Below, piece by piece: positions 23,670 through 35,840 of a stretch of 64,000 nt of DNA. Every line of letters begins with the position of its first letter. Positions within the stretch are counted from its first letter, which is position 1. The notes beneath the pieces are model-generated. The model was given only the letters and a program-made list of their open reading frames with translations. It was not told the origin of the DNA and made no database searches. The translations under genes and the position numbers were made by a program. Source of the stretch: Petrolisthes cinctipes (Eukaryota > Arthropoda > Malacostraca > Decapoda > Porcellanidae); NCBI GenBank assembly GCA_033782935.1, contig JAWQEG010001225.1, positions 585,001 through 649,000 of the forward strand, in the 5' to 3' direction.

Positions 23670-24289
23670 TTTGAAATAATATAAGGTAAGTCATTTTACG
23701 AGCCTGTGAAACTTATATCTCCATACTGTATTTATGACTTGGCAGATGTGACGAATTGACTTTTGCCTCTGACTGTACAAGTTTGTTCACTGCACTGATT
23801 CCACTGTTATAGTGTGGGAAGGGCAACTATGAACTTTCCTGCTATTTGTTCGGGTTTGAGAAAGTGGTTTGGTTTATTATATTTCATATTCCCATTGGTA
23901 ATAGATTAAGGGACCCTGTTATGTAGTCAGAAAATTGGAGATAGATGAGTCCTTCAAATGTTGCCACCAAACACTATCTAGTTAAAGGATCTTGTTTCAT
24001 GGCATAGGCAGGAGGAATCAAGAGCCACCAGATCTCAAACACGATTACAGGGTCCCTTTATATACGAGTGCTATCTTGGTATTAAATGTATGACAGAGAA
24101 CAGCACCCTGGTGAATACAAAGGAATACAAAGGAAGTACAGGCAACAGGAGGTCCATAGTGACCTTTGACTAGGTTACCTGTTTAACTATGCTAATCTAG
24201 ACTACGTGTTGAAGGAAAGGATAGCAAAGGACAAGGCTCCTCCCCACCCACCACTCCCACCGGATATCCCGGTTGTGGTGGGTCTCTCT
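23670..24289. other. unassigned 620-bp gap
   Basis: Ordinary-looking sequence between the Helitron end and the next microsatellite. No supported frame and no match to other parts of the window noticed. Confidence 0.6.
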
Positions 24290-24520
24290 CCTATGTATGT
24301 ATGTATATGTGTATATGTGTATGTGTGTATGTATATGTGTATATATGCATGTATGTGTGTATATGTATGTATGTATGTGTATATATATTTATGTATGTGT
24401 ATATATATAGTTATGTATGTGTGTAAGTATATATGTATGTATAGAGAAAGACGTGTATGTACTGTATATTTGTATGTGTATATGTATGTATGTATGTATG
24501 AAGGCTTTGTATGAGTCTCG
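24290..24520. repeat. (TATG)n / (TG)n microsatellite cluster
   Basis: Interrupted TATG and TG repeats preceding NL1 copy 2, mirroring the context of copy 1. Confidence 0.9.
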
Positions 24521-24789
24521 CTCCAACATTGGTGGAGTGTGGACATTCTCTTGGCGCTCTGCCTGCATTGTTGTTTGTGTTGTTGTTGCGTTCTTGTTCG
24601 TGTGTTGTTGTTTGTGTTGTTTGTACATTCTTGTTTGTGTGGTGCAATTTCTGTGGTGTTGCTGGTGTTTTGTCTGTTGTGGTTGTTTATTGTTTTGTTG
24701 TGATTCTCTGTGTGTAGGTGTGTGTGTGATTGAGTGTATAGTTGTTGGTGTGCAGTTGTTTGCTTCCCATCTAGGCCTTGCCTGGCCTG

Positions 24790-25248
24790 ATGGAGAGCGT
24801 GGATTCCTGCTTGGAGGCCGACTTGGTAATGATGGAGGACGACGAGGCTCCAGTTGCAGATCACTGGCCTGAGCTGCCTTCACGCAACCCTCCCCACCTC
24901 TCCTCGTCCGATTTCTTGCAGGATTCCGATGGTGTGGCCTGTTTGCCTCCGGCTGCCAAGTCGGCGAAAGGTGCTCCAGCTGTACACAACGTACCTTCTC
25001 TGCCTCACCCTGGTCCTTCTTCCTTGTATACCCAATCCTTGCCTTCGTCCAAACTTTCTGCTTTTGCCCCGAGAAATACCTATGTCAAGCTCTCCTTCCC
25101 TGGAAACCCATCTACGGACACAAAGCTGCGTTGGTTGTCTGATGTCAACAGCGCATTCCAGTTGTAGCATGAACTGGATGAAGTCAAGGTGGCTGCCATC
25201 ACCTACCAGTTTTTCTACATCTCTAGGAAGCGTCAAAACATCATGGAT
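24790..25248 (+). pseudogene. NL1 copy 2 ORF1, 5' part
   Basis: Begins at the ATG equivalent to 541. Relative to copy 1 there is a 69-bp in-frame deletion between codons about 40 and 63, and a premature TAG at 25165 where copy 1 has a Gln codon. It is cut at 25248 by the Jockey insertion. Confidence 0.8.
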
Positions 25249-26097
25249 CTTGGATCCTTAGACCATTGCCTCATTGCAGTCTCCTGTTCCCACTCCTCCC
25301 TACCCATCCACTCTGAACCCATCCGAGTGACCAAATGGCACTATGATGCTGCAGATTGGGTGGGGTTCCGTGACTTTTTGATTAACATTCCTTGGTCATC
25401 ATTTTACTCTACTGACTCAGATAGCTTCCTGAACCATATTACTGACTTTATAAAAATAGGAATGGAAACATATATCCCTCACCATCAATACTCAAAAAGA
25501 TCTAACTCTCCAAAATGGTTTGATCACAGCTGTGCCAGAGCTACAGAACAAAAATCAATAGCCTATAATGCCTATACAAAGTCGAAAACTCTTCAGTCAT
25601 ACAATTATTTCAAAATTGTCAGATGCCATGCTAAAGCTGTAACTAATTTAGCCAAATCTAACTTCATACATAAACAAGTCAATAAATTACTGAATAATCC
25701 TAATGATAATAAGTTCTTTTGGTCAACTGTAAACTCATTCAAATCTAACTTCAACCATGGTTCATCTATTCCCCCTTTAAAGAATAGCAATGGAAATCTC
25801 ATATGTGATCCACGTGGTAAAGCAAATTTTTTGGCCAATATCTTCGCCACAAATTCAAACCTCAATGACACTGCTCAAAACACTCCCATTTTGAATTTTA
25901 ACTCCCCAGAAAGTCCACCCTTAATAATTCATACAAGACAAGTGCGGACCATTTTGGAGAATCTATCTATCGACTAAGCTCCAGGGCCAGATGAAATTCC
26001 TCCCACTGTATTAAAAAATTGCTCAAAAGAATTAGCTCCAATTCTCTCAAAATTATTTCGTGTATGTCTCCATACCTCGTCCTTCCAAGCCGCCTGG
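25249..26097 (+). pseudogene. NL4 ORF2 5' part: endonuclease end and pre-RT region
   Basis: Open to 25977 (TAA), then continuing in frame with APGPDEIPPTVLKNCSKELA and FRVCLHTSSFQAAWKK, the classic region before the RT fingers in Jockey-type proteins. Earlier landmarks include DAADWVGFRDFLINIPW. The TAA replaces a sense codon in the normally conserved S-x-APGPD segment. Cut by the TIR insertion at 26098. Confidence 0.8.
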
Positions 26098-27003
26098 AAA
26101 AAAGTATCGGCATTTTACCAAATGAACGAAAACGACAATAAACGTAGCATTATGGTACATTGCTTTGAAACCTTATAGATAGTGGTATTCCTGCCGATCA
26201 GTTGCCAATTATGCATATGCGTATTGCTTCATGAGTCAGAGAAATTATAGTGGATGCAAATCGAAACATATTCGCATTTCTTTACCTATCAGAGAAATTT
26301 AAAATATTATCGTAAGATTTGCCCCTTTCTAATGCTGAAAATGCTAATCGACACCGTAGTTGCCGAATGGTATATAACATTATCTTTCTTTTTATTTATT
26401 TTATTTTATTTTTACTTTTTTTATATACCTCTACTTCGGGACAGGAGGCCATCAATCGTGGCCTGAGACTGAGGCTCCGAGATTATCGAGTGAAGCTTTG
26501 AGGTGTTGGTTTCTTCACATGTTTGTTTATACACGTCACTTTCTGGAGAGGGCAATGTATGTTTGTGTTACTTTACAAAACCTTATTTAGAAGTATGAGA
26601 AGAAAACACATAAGCCTACTTAATCCTACCCTATGCTATAACTGCATTATATTTAAGACAAAATACTACAGTTACAGCAAATCTACTCAAAGATTTCTTT
26701 TTGGTTAAAATCCGATTTGGTAACTTTATTCTCTGGGTTATCATTCTCATTATATTCAATAATTCAGTAAATTCCCCAAACCATCAATCATTAAAATCAA
26801 ATAATGTATATCTGTAAAAATGAAGTCACAACTCTTACTCCACGACTCCTAATGCATGAATTATGTATGCTAGAGGATTTCACGTTAGTACAGAAATGAG
26901 AGTCAACTCATTGCCAGCAGGAATACCAACCCCACAGTACAGTCATACATGTAGCTTCGATCTTTTCTCAGCAGGATCTAGCCAGCAATGCCGATACTTT
27001 TTT
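26098..27003. mobile_element. 906-bp TIR element of unknown family nested in NL4
   Basis: Bounded by a perfect 17-bp inverted repeat: AAAAAAGTATCGGCATT (26098-26114) and AATGCCGATACTTTTTT (26987-27003). It splits the Jockey frame between AAWKK and QPIPKKG. The interior is AT-rich with no transposase. The target-site duplication is unclear (GG on both sides at most). Confidence 0.7.
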
Positions 27004-28376
27004 GGGAGAGTGTACAACCAATTCCCAAAAAAGGAGCTACCGCAAATCCATCAAATTACAGACCAATTGCCATCACGTCTACTCTCGGTAAAATATTTGA
27101 AATAGTTCTTAACAATCACTTTGTAAAGCACCTTGAGAAAAATCATCTGCTAAATGATAAGCAATATGGCTTTAGACAGAGACGATCTACTGTGGATCTG
27201 CTCTGTTATTTCACAGATAACATATTCCAATCAACTGATAAACATGGAGAGACTCACACAATTTGCCTTGATATATCTAAAGCCTTTGACAGAGTATGGC
27301 ACAGATCATTACTGTCTAAGCTTCCACATTATGGCCTTCAATCTTTTGTTCCCCTAATTAATTCATATCTTAGCAACAGAAAATTACGTGTGATGGTAGA
27401 TGGTCTGTATTCCGACTTTCATCCCATTAATGCTGGTGTTCCTCAAGGAGCGGTCTTGGCTCCAACTTTGTTCCTCATTCGTATTAATGATCTTTTGTCA
27501 GTTACTCAGAATTCAATTCACTCCTATGCTGATGATTCAACTATTCACAGTTCCTTCTCATTTAATGATAGTTTTACTCAACACAATATTTTAGAATACA
27601 AACTTGCCACTTCAATTTCATTAAATGAAGACTTAACGAAGATCTTTGAATGAGGACAAAACAACCTAGTTATTTTCAATGCAAATAAAACTAAATACAT
27701 CCCGTTCTCAAATAGATCAGATAATCAAGATTCTCACATTATTTTCAATAATACAAATATCCCCAAGTCCCACAGCATTGATCTCCTTGGTGTAACTTTA
27801 AATGAAAACCTCAGTTGGACTCCCTATGTAAAATCCATTGCCAAAACTGCATCTAGGAAGATGGGACTTTTATACAGAGCTTGTAATTATTTGACTGACG
27901 AGCAGTTAGCAGTAATATATAAGAGTCATGTGAATTCCCAGATGGAATATTGTTCACCTCTGTGGGCTGGTTGTGGATCGGTGGTGTTAAGACAATTAGA
28001 TAAAATTCAAAACAGAGCTATCAGACTGATCAATAATCCTATGATCACTAATGAATTCCCTCCCTTATCAGTACGTAGAAATGTTGCTTCCCTTGCACTA
28101 TTTCATAGATACTTTTATAAGAAATGTTCGGATGAACTTGCCCTGATTATACCACCCCTTCGCGTCTTCCCACGGAGAACTAGGGCAGCTGAGAATGCGC
28201 ATGAGTTCACACTGACTCCTCCACGTTGCAGCACAACTGCTTACAAAAATTCATTTACTCCCCGTACAACTTCCCTGTGGAATTCTCTACCAAAGGAATG
28301 TTTTCAAGCAAGTTATAACCCCCAGCAATTTAAATCCAGTTGTTTTAAATATCTTATGAGTGGAGGATGCCAATAG
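27004..28376 (+). pseudogene. NL4 ORF2 3' part: reverse transcriptase and C-terminus
   Basis: A single frame from QPIPKKGATANPSNYRPIA through LDISKAFDRVWH (motif A), GVPQGAVLAPTLFLIRIND (motif B), YADDST (catalytic) and LLGVTLNENLSWTPYVKS to the conserved C-terminal RTTSLWNSLPKECF block, ending MSGGCQ at the stop. The only in-frame stop noticed is TGA at 27651-27653. This is the protein family annotated as RNA-directed DNA polymerase from mobile element jockey. Confidence 0.88.
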
Positions 28377-28447
28377 GCAAATGGAACCATTTATTTATTT
28401 GTTTTTTCCTTTCATCCACTCACTATATGTAAAGAAAAAAAAAAAAA

Positions 28448-29236
28448 ATGGATAGAGTCAATTATGGTGAATTTTTGTCTCTGCCCCTCATTCTTCAAGA
28501 CTCACCCGAATGGCCCACCTCCAATTGAGATTTCCTTTGATTTCCTCCCCTGTCTTCCACTGTGTGAGGTGCGGAAACTTCTTAATGACCAGCCTTGGTG
28601 CTACAGGTGCTGGGGAGTTGGGCATATCTCCTAGTACTGTTCTGCCAGGCCGAAGTGTGCATGGTGTGCCGCTGACCATGATTCCAAGACGTGTCCTGTC
28701 AGGGGTGAACCATCACTTCCTGTTGCCTCCACCTTTGAGCCTTCACCTCCTGAGGATACGTCTCGATGGAAGTGTCCACGATGCCTTCAGCCAGGGGTTA
28801 ACGTCTGGCATGGATGTACTCGACGTCAAGCCCAGGCTCTTGCCTCTACTCTTGTGCCGCCTCCACCACCATCACCTCCCCAGTCTGCTCCTCCTACCAG
28901 CCCTGCCTCGCCTTCGGACCTGGCCCTCTGCAAGTCTGTCACTACCCTCATGGTACGGTGTACGGCTCTCGAGAACTGCTTCTCCACCCTTGAAGCCAGG
29001 ATTAATGGGCTGGTTGCCATTTAGGCTGTGAATGACTCCAAACTCTCCACCTTGGTTGAGGCTCAGCAGGCCATCATCTACACTGTCACCACCATTACTG
29101 AAAGGATGGATACTGTTGCATCCCTCCTTGAAATGCTTTACGAGTCAGTCCCTTCTACTGGTCCATCTTCTTCTCCAGGTCGCTCATCTGCCCCCACATC
29201 CCGGACTTCTACCTCCAAACACAGAGTTTGCTGGTG
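28448..29236 (+). pseudogene. NL1 copy 2 ORF1, 3' part
   Basis: Resumes after NL4. It has lost about 160 bp near 28508 relative to copy 1 (1120-1290). The zinc-knuckle region is present near 28590-28700 but the first knuckle is disrupted by a TAG (TCCTAGTACTG), and another TAG occurs near 29022. Confidence 0.75.
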
Positions 29237-32200
29237 ATTGCCGGCTGGATGTCATCTCCTGGAATGTATGTGGTATCACCAGTCATGCTAAGCTCACTCA
29301 ACTAAAGGTCTACGCTTTTCGTCATCATGCCAGTGTTATTTTTCTCCAGGAAGCATTTCCAGGATGGCCAACCATTGCTGGGCAAGCTCCTCCCCTCTCG
29401 GGTTCTGTGCCAAATGTTCATCTAGTAAGGAATAGTCTCCTGACTTACATATATAGCTCCTTGCCACTTCGCTTTCTCTGTATCTCATCTGATCCTGACA
29501 TGACCTTTCAGCTATTTGAGGTTCTATCTGGGGATGGAGTACTCCAATTATGTAATGTCTATTCTGCCCCAGCTAGACTTACTCTTGAGGCTCTTCCTTC
29601 TCAAACAGTGCATGGTATGGTGTATATGGGAGATTTTAATGCTCGACATTCTGACTTGGGTGATGGATCTGGCTCTACTAATCGTAATGGTGTTCGTTTC
29701 CTTTTATACATCTGCAAGCAACATCTGACATGCTGAGACACTGGCGGTGCCCCTCATTGCCGGGGAGGTACTCTGAATTACGTCGTCTCGTGTGGCCTCA
29801 TAGCATCTCAGGTACAGTGCTCCTCCGTGCCAGATTTATTCTCTGATCATGTCGCTCTTCGGTTTCATTATTTTCTACCTGCTGGGTCAAGTGCTTCAGC
29901 CACTCGTTTGCGTATTGTTGTGCCCCCTAAATATTGCCCGACTCACATATTATTTATGGCCCATGTGTTCCCTGCATTTGACATATCTTCACCTGAACAG
30001 TTGTACTCAGATCTTGTTTCTGCTAAACATAACTTTTATAGGCTATCGGTCTCCTGGCCACACCTTCAACATTGCCATACTGCCCACTCCTAGACGCTGG
30101 ATGCACGTATACAGGAGGCGAAGCAGGAGGCTTAACGTGATGGCCTTTTGTGACAAGCCAACCCAACCCCTGACCTGCACCATCGTTACTAAATATCTAG
30201 GGACGATTTAGTCACCCTACAGGAGTGTGCTCACACTGAGTCTTGGTAGTGGTTCATAGACAGCATCAACCAGCAAACAAGTGTGGCCTCTATGTAGCGC
30301 CTCATCCATCTGGTTGTTAAAAAGATACCAGCCACTGCCCATCATCACACTCCCACCGTCTTTGCCCAACACCTTGTCGATGTCTGGTCAGAACAATCTA
30401 CCCCAGCCAGTCTACCCATCCACATATAAAATGCACTTGCTTCCCGTGCTGCTATCCATCAATTACGTCTAATGTCTGCTCTTTTGCAAGATGATGACAA
30501 TGATGATGTAGAGCAGATAACCAAGGAGGAGTTGCGCCGTGCTCTCTCTCGGGGTAGAGCTTCTTCTCCTGGTGATGATGGTACAACTTATGCTGTGCTT
30601 TGCCTACTTCAACAAGTTCCCGGGAACCTTCTACTTCGACTGTACAATCTCTGTCTTCGTGATGGTTGTGTACCACTAGCCTGGACCAGCAGTACAATAA
30701 TACCCATCCCTAATCCCAGCACTGCGAAGTTCAGGCCTATTTCCCTTACTTCCTGTTTTTGTAAGGTTATGGAGAGAATCTTACTTAATCGTCTTGTGTA
30801 CCGACTGCAGGATCGCCTTTCTCCATGGCTGTTTGGTTTCCTTTCCCAGCAGAGCACACACCACTGCCTAATCGACCTGTAATCATGCCACTCCAGGCAC
30901 AGTGAGGTGGCATTCATTGACCTTCGAAGTGCCTTCGATGTTGCTAATAGAGACGTCATGTTGGATCAACTGGTTGCATTTGGATGGAGGGTAATCTACT
31001 ATGGTGGATTCCGGGTTACCTCAGTAACAGTAGCTCCCGTGTGTGGACTCAGTCCTTTGCACATTTTCCATCTTGGTACACCTCAAGGAGGTGTTCTCTG
31101 CCTATTTTTATTTAATATTCTGATGCATCGGTTGCTCACTTCTCTCCCTGATATTCCTGGAACTACAATTACGTGCTATGCTGATGATATCAGTGTTCAT
31201 TCCACCTCACCAAGGGATCTCCAGTGGTTTCTTGACTCCTTTTCTGTGGCCTCCTCTCTCTGTGGCATTATTGTCTCTCCAGATAAGAGCAGAATATTCA
31301 CCTGTCACCTTCCTCAAGCTCGGCCAGTACTCACCATTGGAAGGACTGTCATTCTCATGTGTTCCCAGAACCGCAACCTGGGTGTACCAATCAATATTTG
31401 GCCAGTTGACCCTGCCAAGCCTCAAGACCATCCCTTTGTCCAGGACTTGTTGGGTCGTCTCCAGCGCCGACCATCTATATTCCTTTTATCCGTTCAGTTG
31501 TTGATTACCTCTCCCCTGCTTTGATTTAACTTCCTAGGGCTACTCTGGAAACTTTAGAGAAATTTCAGACTATAGATATGAGAATAATTCTCGGCAGTCC
31601 CATGTCGACCAGGATAGTGAATATGCAGCGTGAGTTGCATCTTCCCCCATTAGTCGAAACAATTTACTAAAATGTTACTTGCTTCACTGCCAAGTGCCTC
31701 CATTTTCCATATCTTTCACCCCACTACTGGCATATAGTCAGGACTTCTCTTACTTAAACCAAACTCCCCTGTCCCTCCCATACTGCCTGCTGGATGTATT
31801 CTTATAAGGTCTGTTTCCTCTATGCTTCGTAGTCTTAATATAGATATAATGGTTGTAGACATCCCCCCAGGGCCCCCTCCGTGGATGCTACCAATACCTG
31901 ATGTGAGCTTCACACCTACTTCCAAGCCGGAACTGCCTTCTCTGTAACCACTCTAACTAAACATTTTGTGAACTGTATGCCACTCTGGATGCTGTTAGTC
32001 TTGTTTGTCAACGTGGAGTGAATTCTACCATTTTTTGTATCTCCAAACCTACCCTTCATTCCCTCTCTATTGTTCAGCCCACACACACTACTGTTCAGCA
32101 GATTTTGTCGTTTTTGGCCTTATTGCGTCATCGTAACTTGACTGTCAAATTTTTATGGGTGCCAGACTCGCGAAGGAGGCCTGACATCTGCCTCCCTAAC

Positions 32201-32653
32201 ATGTTTCCTCTATAGAGTCCGCTCCGCTGCTCTTCTCCCTGTACGGCGGCGCAGTCTGTCTGCCAGCACAAATATTCCTACCGTCGTCGGGAACTCATGA
32301 TTCGAAGGCACAATGTAGTCTCTGCTCGTTTGAGGCTTTGCTACCGGCCACCATGGCAGGTTGCTGGGATGCAGGGTGAGCCTTCCTTCACTGAGTATCG
32401 CTTGTGTCGAGCGCCTCGTGCTAACACTATAGAGCACTATTGCCTGGCCTGCCCCACTGTCCGACACTTGCTGCCCAAGGGCCTGCCACTTGATGTGGTT
32501 TGTCGACACCTGCTGAACCACCAGGTTCTGGAGGAACTTCTGGTATGCCACCCTCGTTTTGAAGGATTAACGTGGTCATATGTAAATATTCGTCTGAATT
32601 TTCGTGTTTCTTTCTGTTATGCTTTCGTGATGTGTGTGTGTGTGTATGTGTGA
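29032..32653 (+). pseudogene. NL1 copy 2 ORF2 (endonuclease, RT, RNase H remnants)
   Basis: From ATG 29032 one frame runs to about 31524, broken almost only by point stops. These include TGA 29734 (Trp in copy 1), TAG near 30091 (Trp), TAG near 30247 (Gln), TAG near 30296 (Trp), TAA near 30427 (Gln) and TAA 30880 (Tyr). The endonuclease, FIDLRSAFDVANRD, GTPQGG and YADDIS are all recognisable. Beyond 31524 it shares frameshifts and stops with copy 1. RNase H traces lie at about 31930-32190 and the C-terminal block at 32297-32653. Confidence 0.8.
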
Positions 32654-32791
32654 GTGTATGTGTGAGTGTGTATGTGTGAGTGTGTATGTGTGAGTGTAGT
32701 CATTGGATGTTCATGTGTCCCGCTTACCCTTATGTTTTGTTGTCTCTCTTTTAATTGACACCATGGTTCAAAAAAAAAAAAAAAAAAAAAA

Positions 32792-33350
32792 TATGCAGAT
32801 GTTCTTAAGTCTTACAATATATTGTTCAGGATTCTCACCCACTTCCGGCTTGGAATCTCTAAATTTGACCCTATAACCGCCCTCAGTCAAGTTAACTCTC
32901 TTCAACACTGTATTTTTAACCTGATCGTAGTCCAAGGCTGACGTATCTGAAATTCTTGAGTACACGCTGAGAGCTCTACCCCTAAAGAGAGTACTTAGTG
33001 CAGTTGCCTAAGTCTCTTTTGGCCACTCTTTTTGACTAGCGAATCGCTCAAATCTCAACAGGTAACTGTCTAATTCATCCTTACCTTCCACAAATACCGG
33101 AAGTTTGGGAGCCTTGGCTCGAACCACCTCTTGCGTTCCTCTCTCCGGTTGTGCTGATACTTCTAACTTCTTTAACTCGAGCTCATGTTTTCTCTGTGCT
33201 TCTCGATCTGCGACTTCCTTCACATCTCGTTCTGCTGCTTTTTCGGCTTCTCTTTCCATTCTCTCTTCTGCTTGAATTTCAGACACGAGTTTTCTTACCT
33301 CCTGGCCAATATCCAATTTCAACCAATGTTTCCATTCTATTCATTTTTAT
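32792..33350 (-). pseudogene. Gypsy-type gag fragment, copy 2
   Basis: Same fragment as 5537-6065, with the charged N-terminal segment open here (RKLVSEIQAEERMEREAEKA). The SCAN-like block is broken near 33008 by a stop (TAG) in this copy. The NL1 poly(A) joins it at the same codon region as in copy 1. Confidence 0.75.
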
Positions 33351-33397
33351 GGCACTTAACACACTGCAAGGTCTGCTTTATTCATCCAATACACCCG

Positions 33398-33415
33398 ATC
33401 CCAGTCAGGCCCCCA
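33398..33415 (-). other. putative primer-binding site, copy 2
   Basis: Identical 18-nt site to 6140-6157, one base from the LTR end at 33417. Confidence 0.5.
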
Positions 33416-33416
33416 T

Positions 33417-34131
33417 TGTCACAGATTCATTAGGATCGGGATTGATGAAGCACACCAAACACAGTTTTATATAATAATTATTTTAATAGGCACAAACCAC
33501 CATTAACTAACACCACAATTTCCGATAAAATCCAACACCACCACTCATCCCCACTGAACACAAGTAATAAATAACAGTTGAATATTAAACCCCAACAAAC
33601 ACTCTAACCCCACTCATGACAAGTATAGGACCACCACACCACACAGTGGGACAGTCTGGTAGCCCTCCATCCTACAATAACAATAGGTAAGTAGGCAAAA
33701 GGCAGGTCGCTCCTTCCACACACAGGTACCGTAGATAGGCGATAGATGGGCAGCTCATTCCACCACACTGATAACGTAGCTGGGTGATAGGCAGGCAGCT
33801 CCTTCCCCACAACCAGCAGGTGGGCGATAGGCAGGCAGCTCATTCTCCACACTGATAGGTGGGTGATAGGCAGGCAGCTCATTCCCAACACTGATAGGTG
33901 GGTGATAGGCAGGCAGCTCCTTCCCCACAACCAGCAGGTGGGCGATAGGCAGGCAGCTCATTCCCCACACTGATAGGTGGGTGATAGGCAGACAGTTCCT
34001 TCCCCACACTGATAGGTGGGTGATAGGAAGACAGTTCCTTCCCCACACTGATAGGTGGGTGATAGGCAGACAGTTCCTTCCCCACACTGATAGGTGGGCG
34101 ATAGGCAGACAGTTCCTTTTCCATACAGACA
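33417..34131 (-). mobile_element. Gypsy LTR, copy 2 (expanded)
   Basis: The minus strand would run from TGTCTGTATGG at 34131 to TGTGACA at 33417. The TGTC...GACA ends are plausible but not confirmed, as the partner LTR is not in the window. It contains the 39-bp minisatellite listed next. Confidence 0.5.
33735..34125. repeat. 39-bp minisatellite inside the LTR, about 10 units
   Basis: Units of the form GATAGGTGGGTGATAGGCAG plus a CAGTTCCTTCCCCACACT-type tail. Copy 1 of the LTR has only one or two units near 6460-6545. Repeated Pro/Tyr frames on the minus strand (ITHLSV, CLSPTY) are artefacts. Confidence 0.9.
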
Positions 34132-34708
34132 GAGATTCCTGTGCATCCCAGTCCGGACACCTTGGCTGGCTGGTGCGTTCTGCCAGTCACAGTTCAGGAC
34201 TCGTCGACTAAGTGTCAATCAGCTCCAAAAACAAGTTAACCACCTATCTGCCCAGTTCATGAAATTTGTTACACTTGAGAAGATTTGTGTGTCAGTCTCT
34301 TCTCTTGGTTTGTCTCCTACTCCAGGTCGTTCATCTGCCTCTACTCTCCGGAGACTTCTTCCTCCAAGCATAGGGTTTGCTCTTAATGTCATCTCCTGGA
34401 GCGTCTCTGGTATCAAGAGTTATGTTAAACTCAGTCAACTCATGGTCAATGTTTTTCCTCAACATCCGAGTATTTTCTTTCTCCAGGAAGTATTTCCAGG
34501 ATGGTCTCTCACCTCTGGACAAACTCTTAACTTGCATACTTAGCTTCTAGCCACATCACCTTCTTCTGTAACTCCACCGATCCAGACATGACCTTTCAGC
34601 TTCAGGAAGGTACTCTGGATCTCATCCTTACATCTGGACTGATAACATCTCAGAACCAGTGCTCCATGGTGTCAGTTTTATTCTCTATTCATGTCACACT
34701 TTGGCTTC

Positions 34709-34840
34709 ATTATATTCTACCTGCTTGGTTTACTGCTCCTGCCACTCGTTTACATATTGCTGTGCCTGTAAATCATTATATTCTACCTGCTGGGTCTACT
34801 GCTCCTGCCACTCGTTTACATATTGCTGTGCCTGGAAATC
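34709..34840. repeat. 66-bp tandem repeat, 2 units
   Basis: Same array as at 6620-6751. Confidence 0.85.
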
Positions 34841-35368
34841 AAGAGTGGGCAACCTTTGTACAGTAGAACAAAGGTCAGATGAGTCTTTCTGAAGCATGTC
34901 GAAGGCAGCAGTGACAAACGAGAACCACAAAGTGGTTTTGTACAAAACATTTATTGAAAAACAACCATACAATTTAGTGAGATGGTTTGGTGACATTGTT
35001 CATTGAAGAGTGTTGTTGGTAAACATACAAATTAGTGTGATGGTTGGTTCTTCTTGCCATAAGCAATTGTTTCAATGTTCAGTTCAATGGATGAGAAACA
35101 CAACAGAAGAATATTATTGAGGTGACAGTCCGAGAGCTGATAGTGAAGGTGAGACTTGGTGACCAGAGTACCAAGTAGCCTTGACTTGGAGAGAGTGCAG
35201 GGTTGACAAACAGTAATTGTCTCGGGCCGGACGATAGGCCTTCATGGGCCAGATTTGGCCTGCGGGCCAAGGTCGGCCACCCCTTGCAGGCCGGATTCCA
35301 TTATTAATTCGGAGTATGTTCACGGGCCACACAATATGCCTCTGTGGGCCGAATGTTACCCGCTCCTA
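34840..35368. mobile_element. non-autonomous hAT element, copy 2 (529 bp)
   Basis: Ends CAAGAGTGGGCAACCTT and, reversed, TAGGAGCGGGTAACATT match at 12 of 17 positions. Flanks CTGGAAAT and CTCTAAAT are the 8-bp target duplication with two differences. The interior has GGCC-rich subterminal sequence, typical of hAT miniature elements. No ORF. Confidence 0.8.
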
Positions 35369-35646
35369 CTCTAAATATAGCCTGATGGACATCTTATTTA
35401 TGACTCATATGTTACTTACTATTTACCTTTCTTTGCCGGACCAGTTATACTCTGATCTTTTCTTTGCCAGTCATGTCGTTTACAAGTTATTTGTGTCCCA
35501 GACACACCTCAAACTTCGTTGTACCGCCCATTCATAGATGCTTTACACAAGAGAGTTTTATACAGAGTAGTTGACAGTAACACTCTGTTCTTAGTTCATG
35601 AGAGAGAGAAACAAAAATTGTATATATATATTGTATAAGTGACAGG

Positions 35647-35650
<4 letters not shown>

Positions 35651-35691
<41 letters not shown>

Positions 35692-35804
35692 TGTGTGTGT
35701 GTGTTGGGTTCGTACTATCCCTATCGTTGTAAAATTATTGACCATTAAATTCCTTCATGACTAACTTGGAATACTGTATGAAGGTAAAACTAATTGTGTG
35801 GTTA

Positions 35805-35840
<36 letters not shown>

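Larger units (their letters stand above)
25249..28447 (+). mobile_element. NL4: Jockey-like non-LTR element, 5'-truncated
   Basis: Starts inside the endonuclease (SLDHCLIAVSC, the end-of-domain SDH-like motif) and ends in an A run at 28434-28447. It is flanked by ATGGAT at 25243-25248 and again at 28448-28453, a 6-bp target duplication. Copy 1 of NL1 shows the uninterrupted target near 1062-1072. It is itself interrupted at 26098-27003. Confidence 0.88.
24530..32791 (+). mobile_element. NL1 copy 2, interrupted by a Jockey-like element
   Basis: Same element as at 303-5536. The 5' leader is 24530-24789, the 5' part of ORF1 runs to 25248, and the rest resumes at 28448 after the NL4 insertion. 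It ends in about 22 A residues at 32770-32791, joined to the same Gypsy gag position as copy 1. ORF1 and ORF2 are both disrupted. Confidence 0.85.
34132..35594 (+). mobile_element. NL2 copy 2, with hAT insertion
   Basis: The most complete NL2. At 34210-34540 the translation gives ALNVISWSVSGIKSYVKL and IFFLQEVFPGW, clearly an NL1-like endonuclease start preceded by an ORF1 tail. After a jump of about 250 bp relative to NL1, it continues with EGTLDLILTSGLITSQ (about 34605-34650). The hAT follows at 34840-35368, then NL2 resumes to about 35594. Confidence 0.75.

Noticed and set aside
33604..34218. Repeated CLPITHLSV / CLSPTYQC proteins
   Set aside because: Three frames of the 39-bp LTR minisatellite; no start or domain context.
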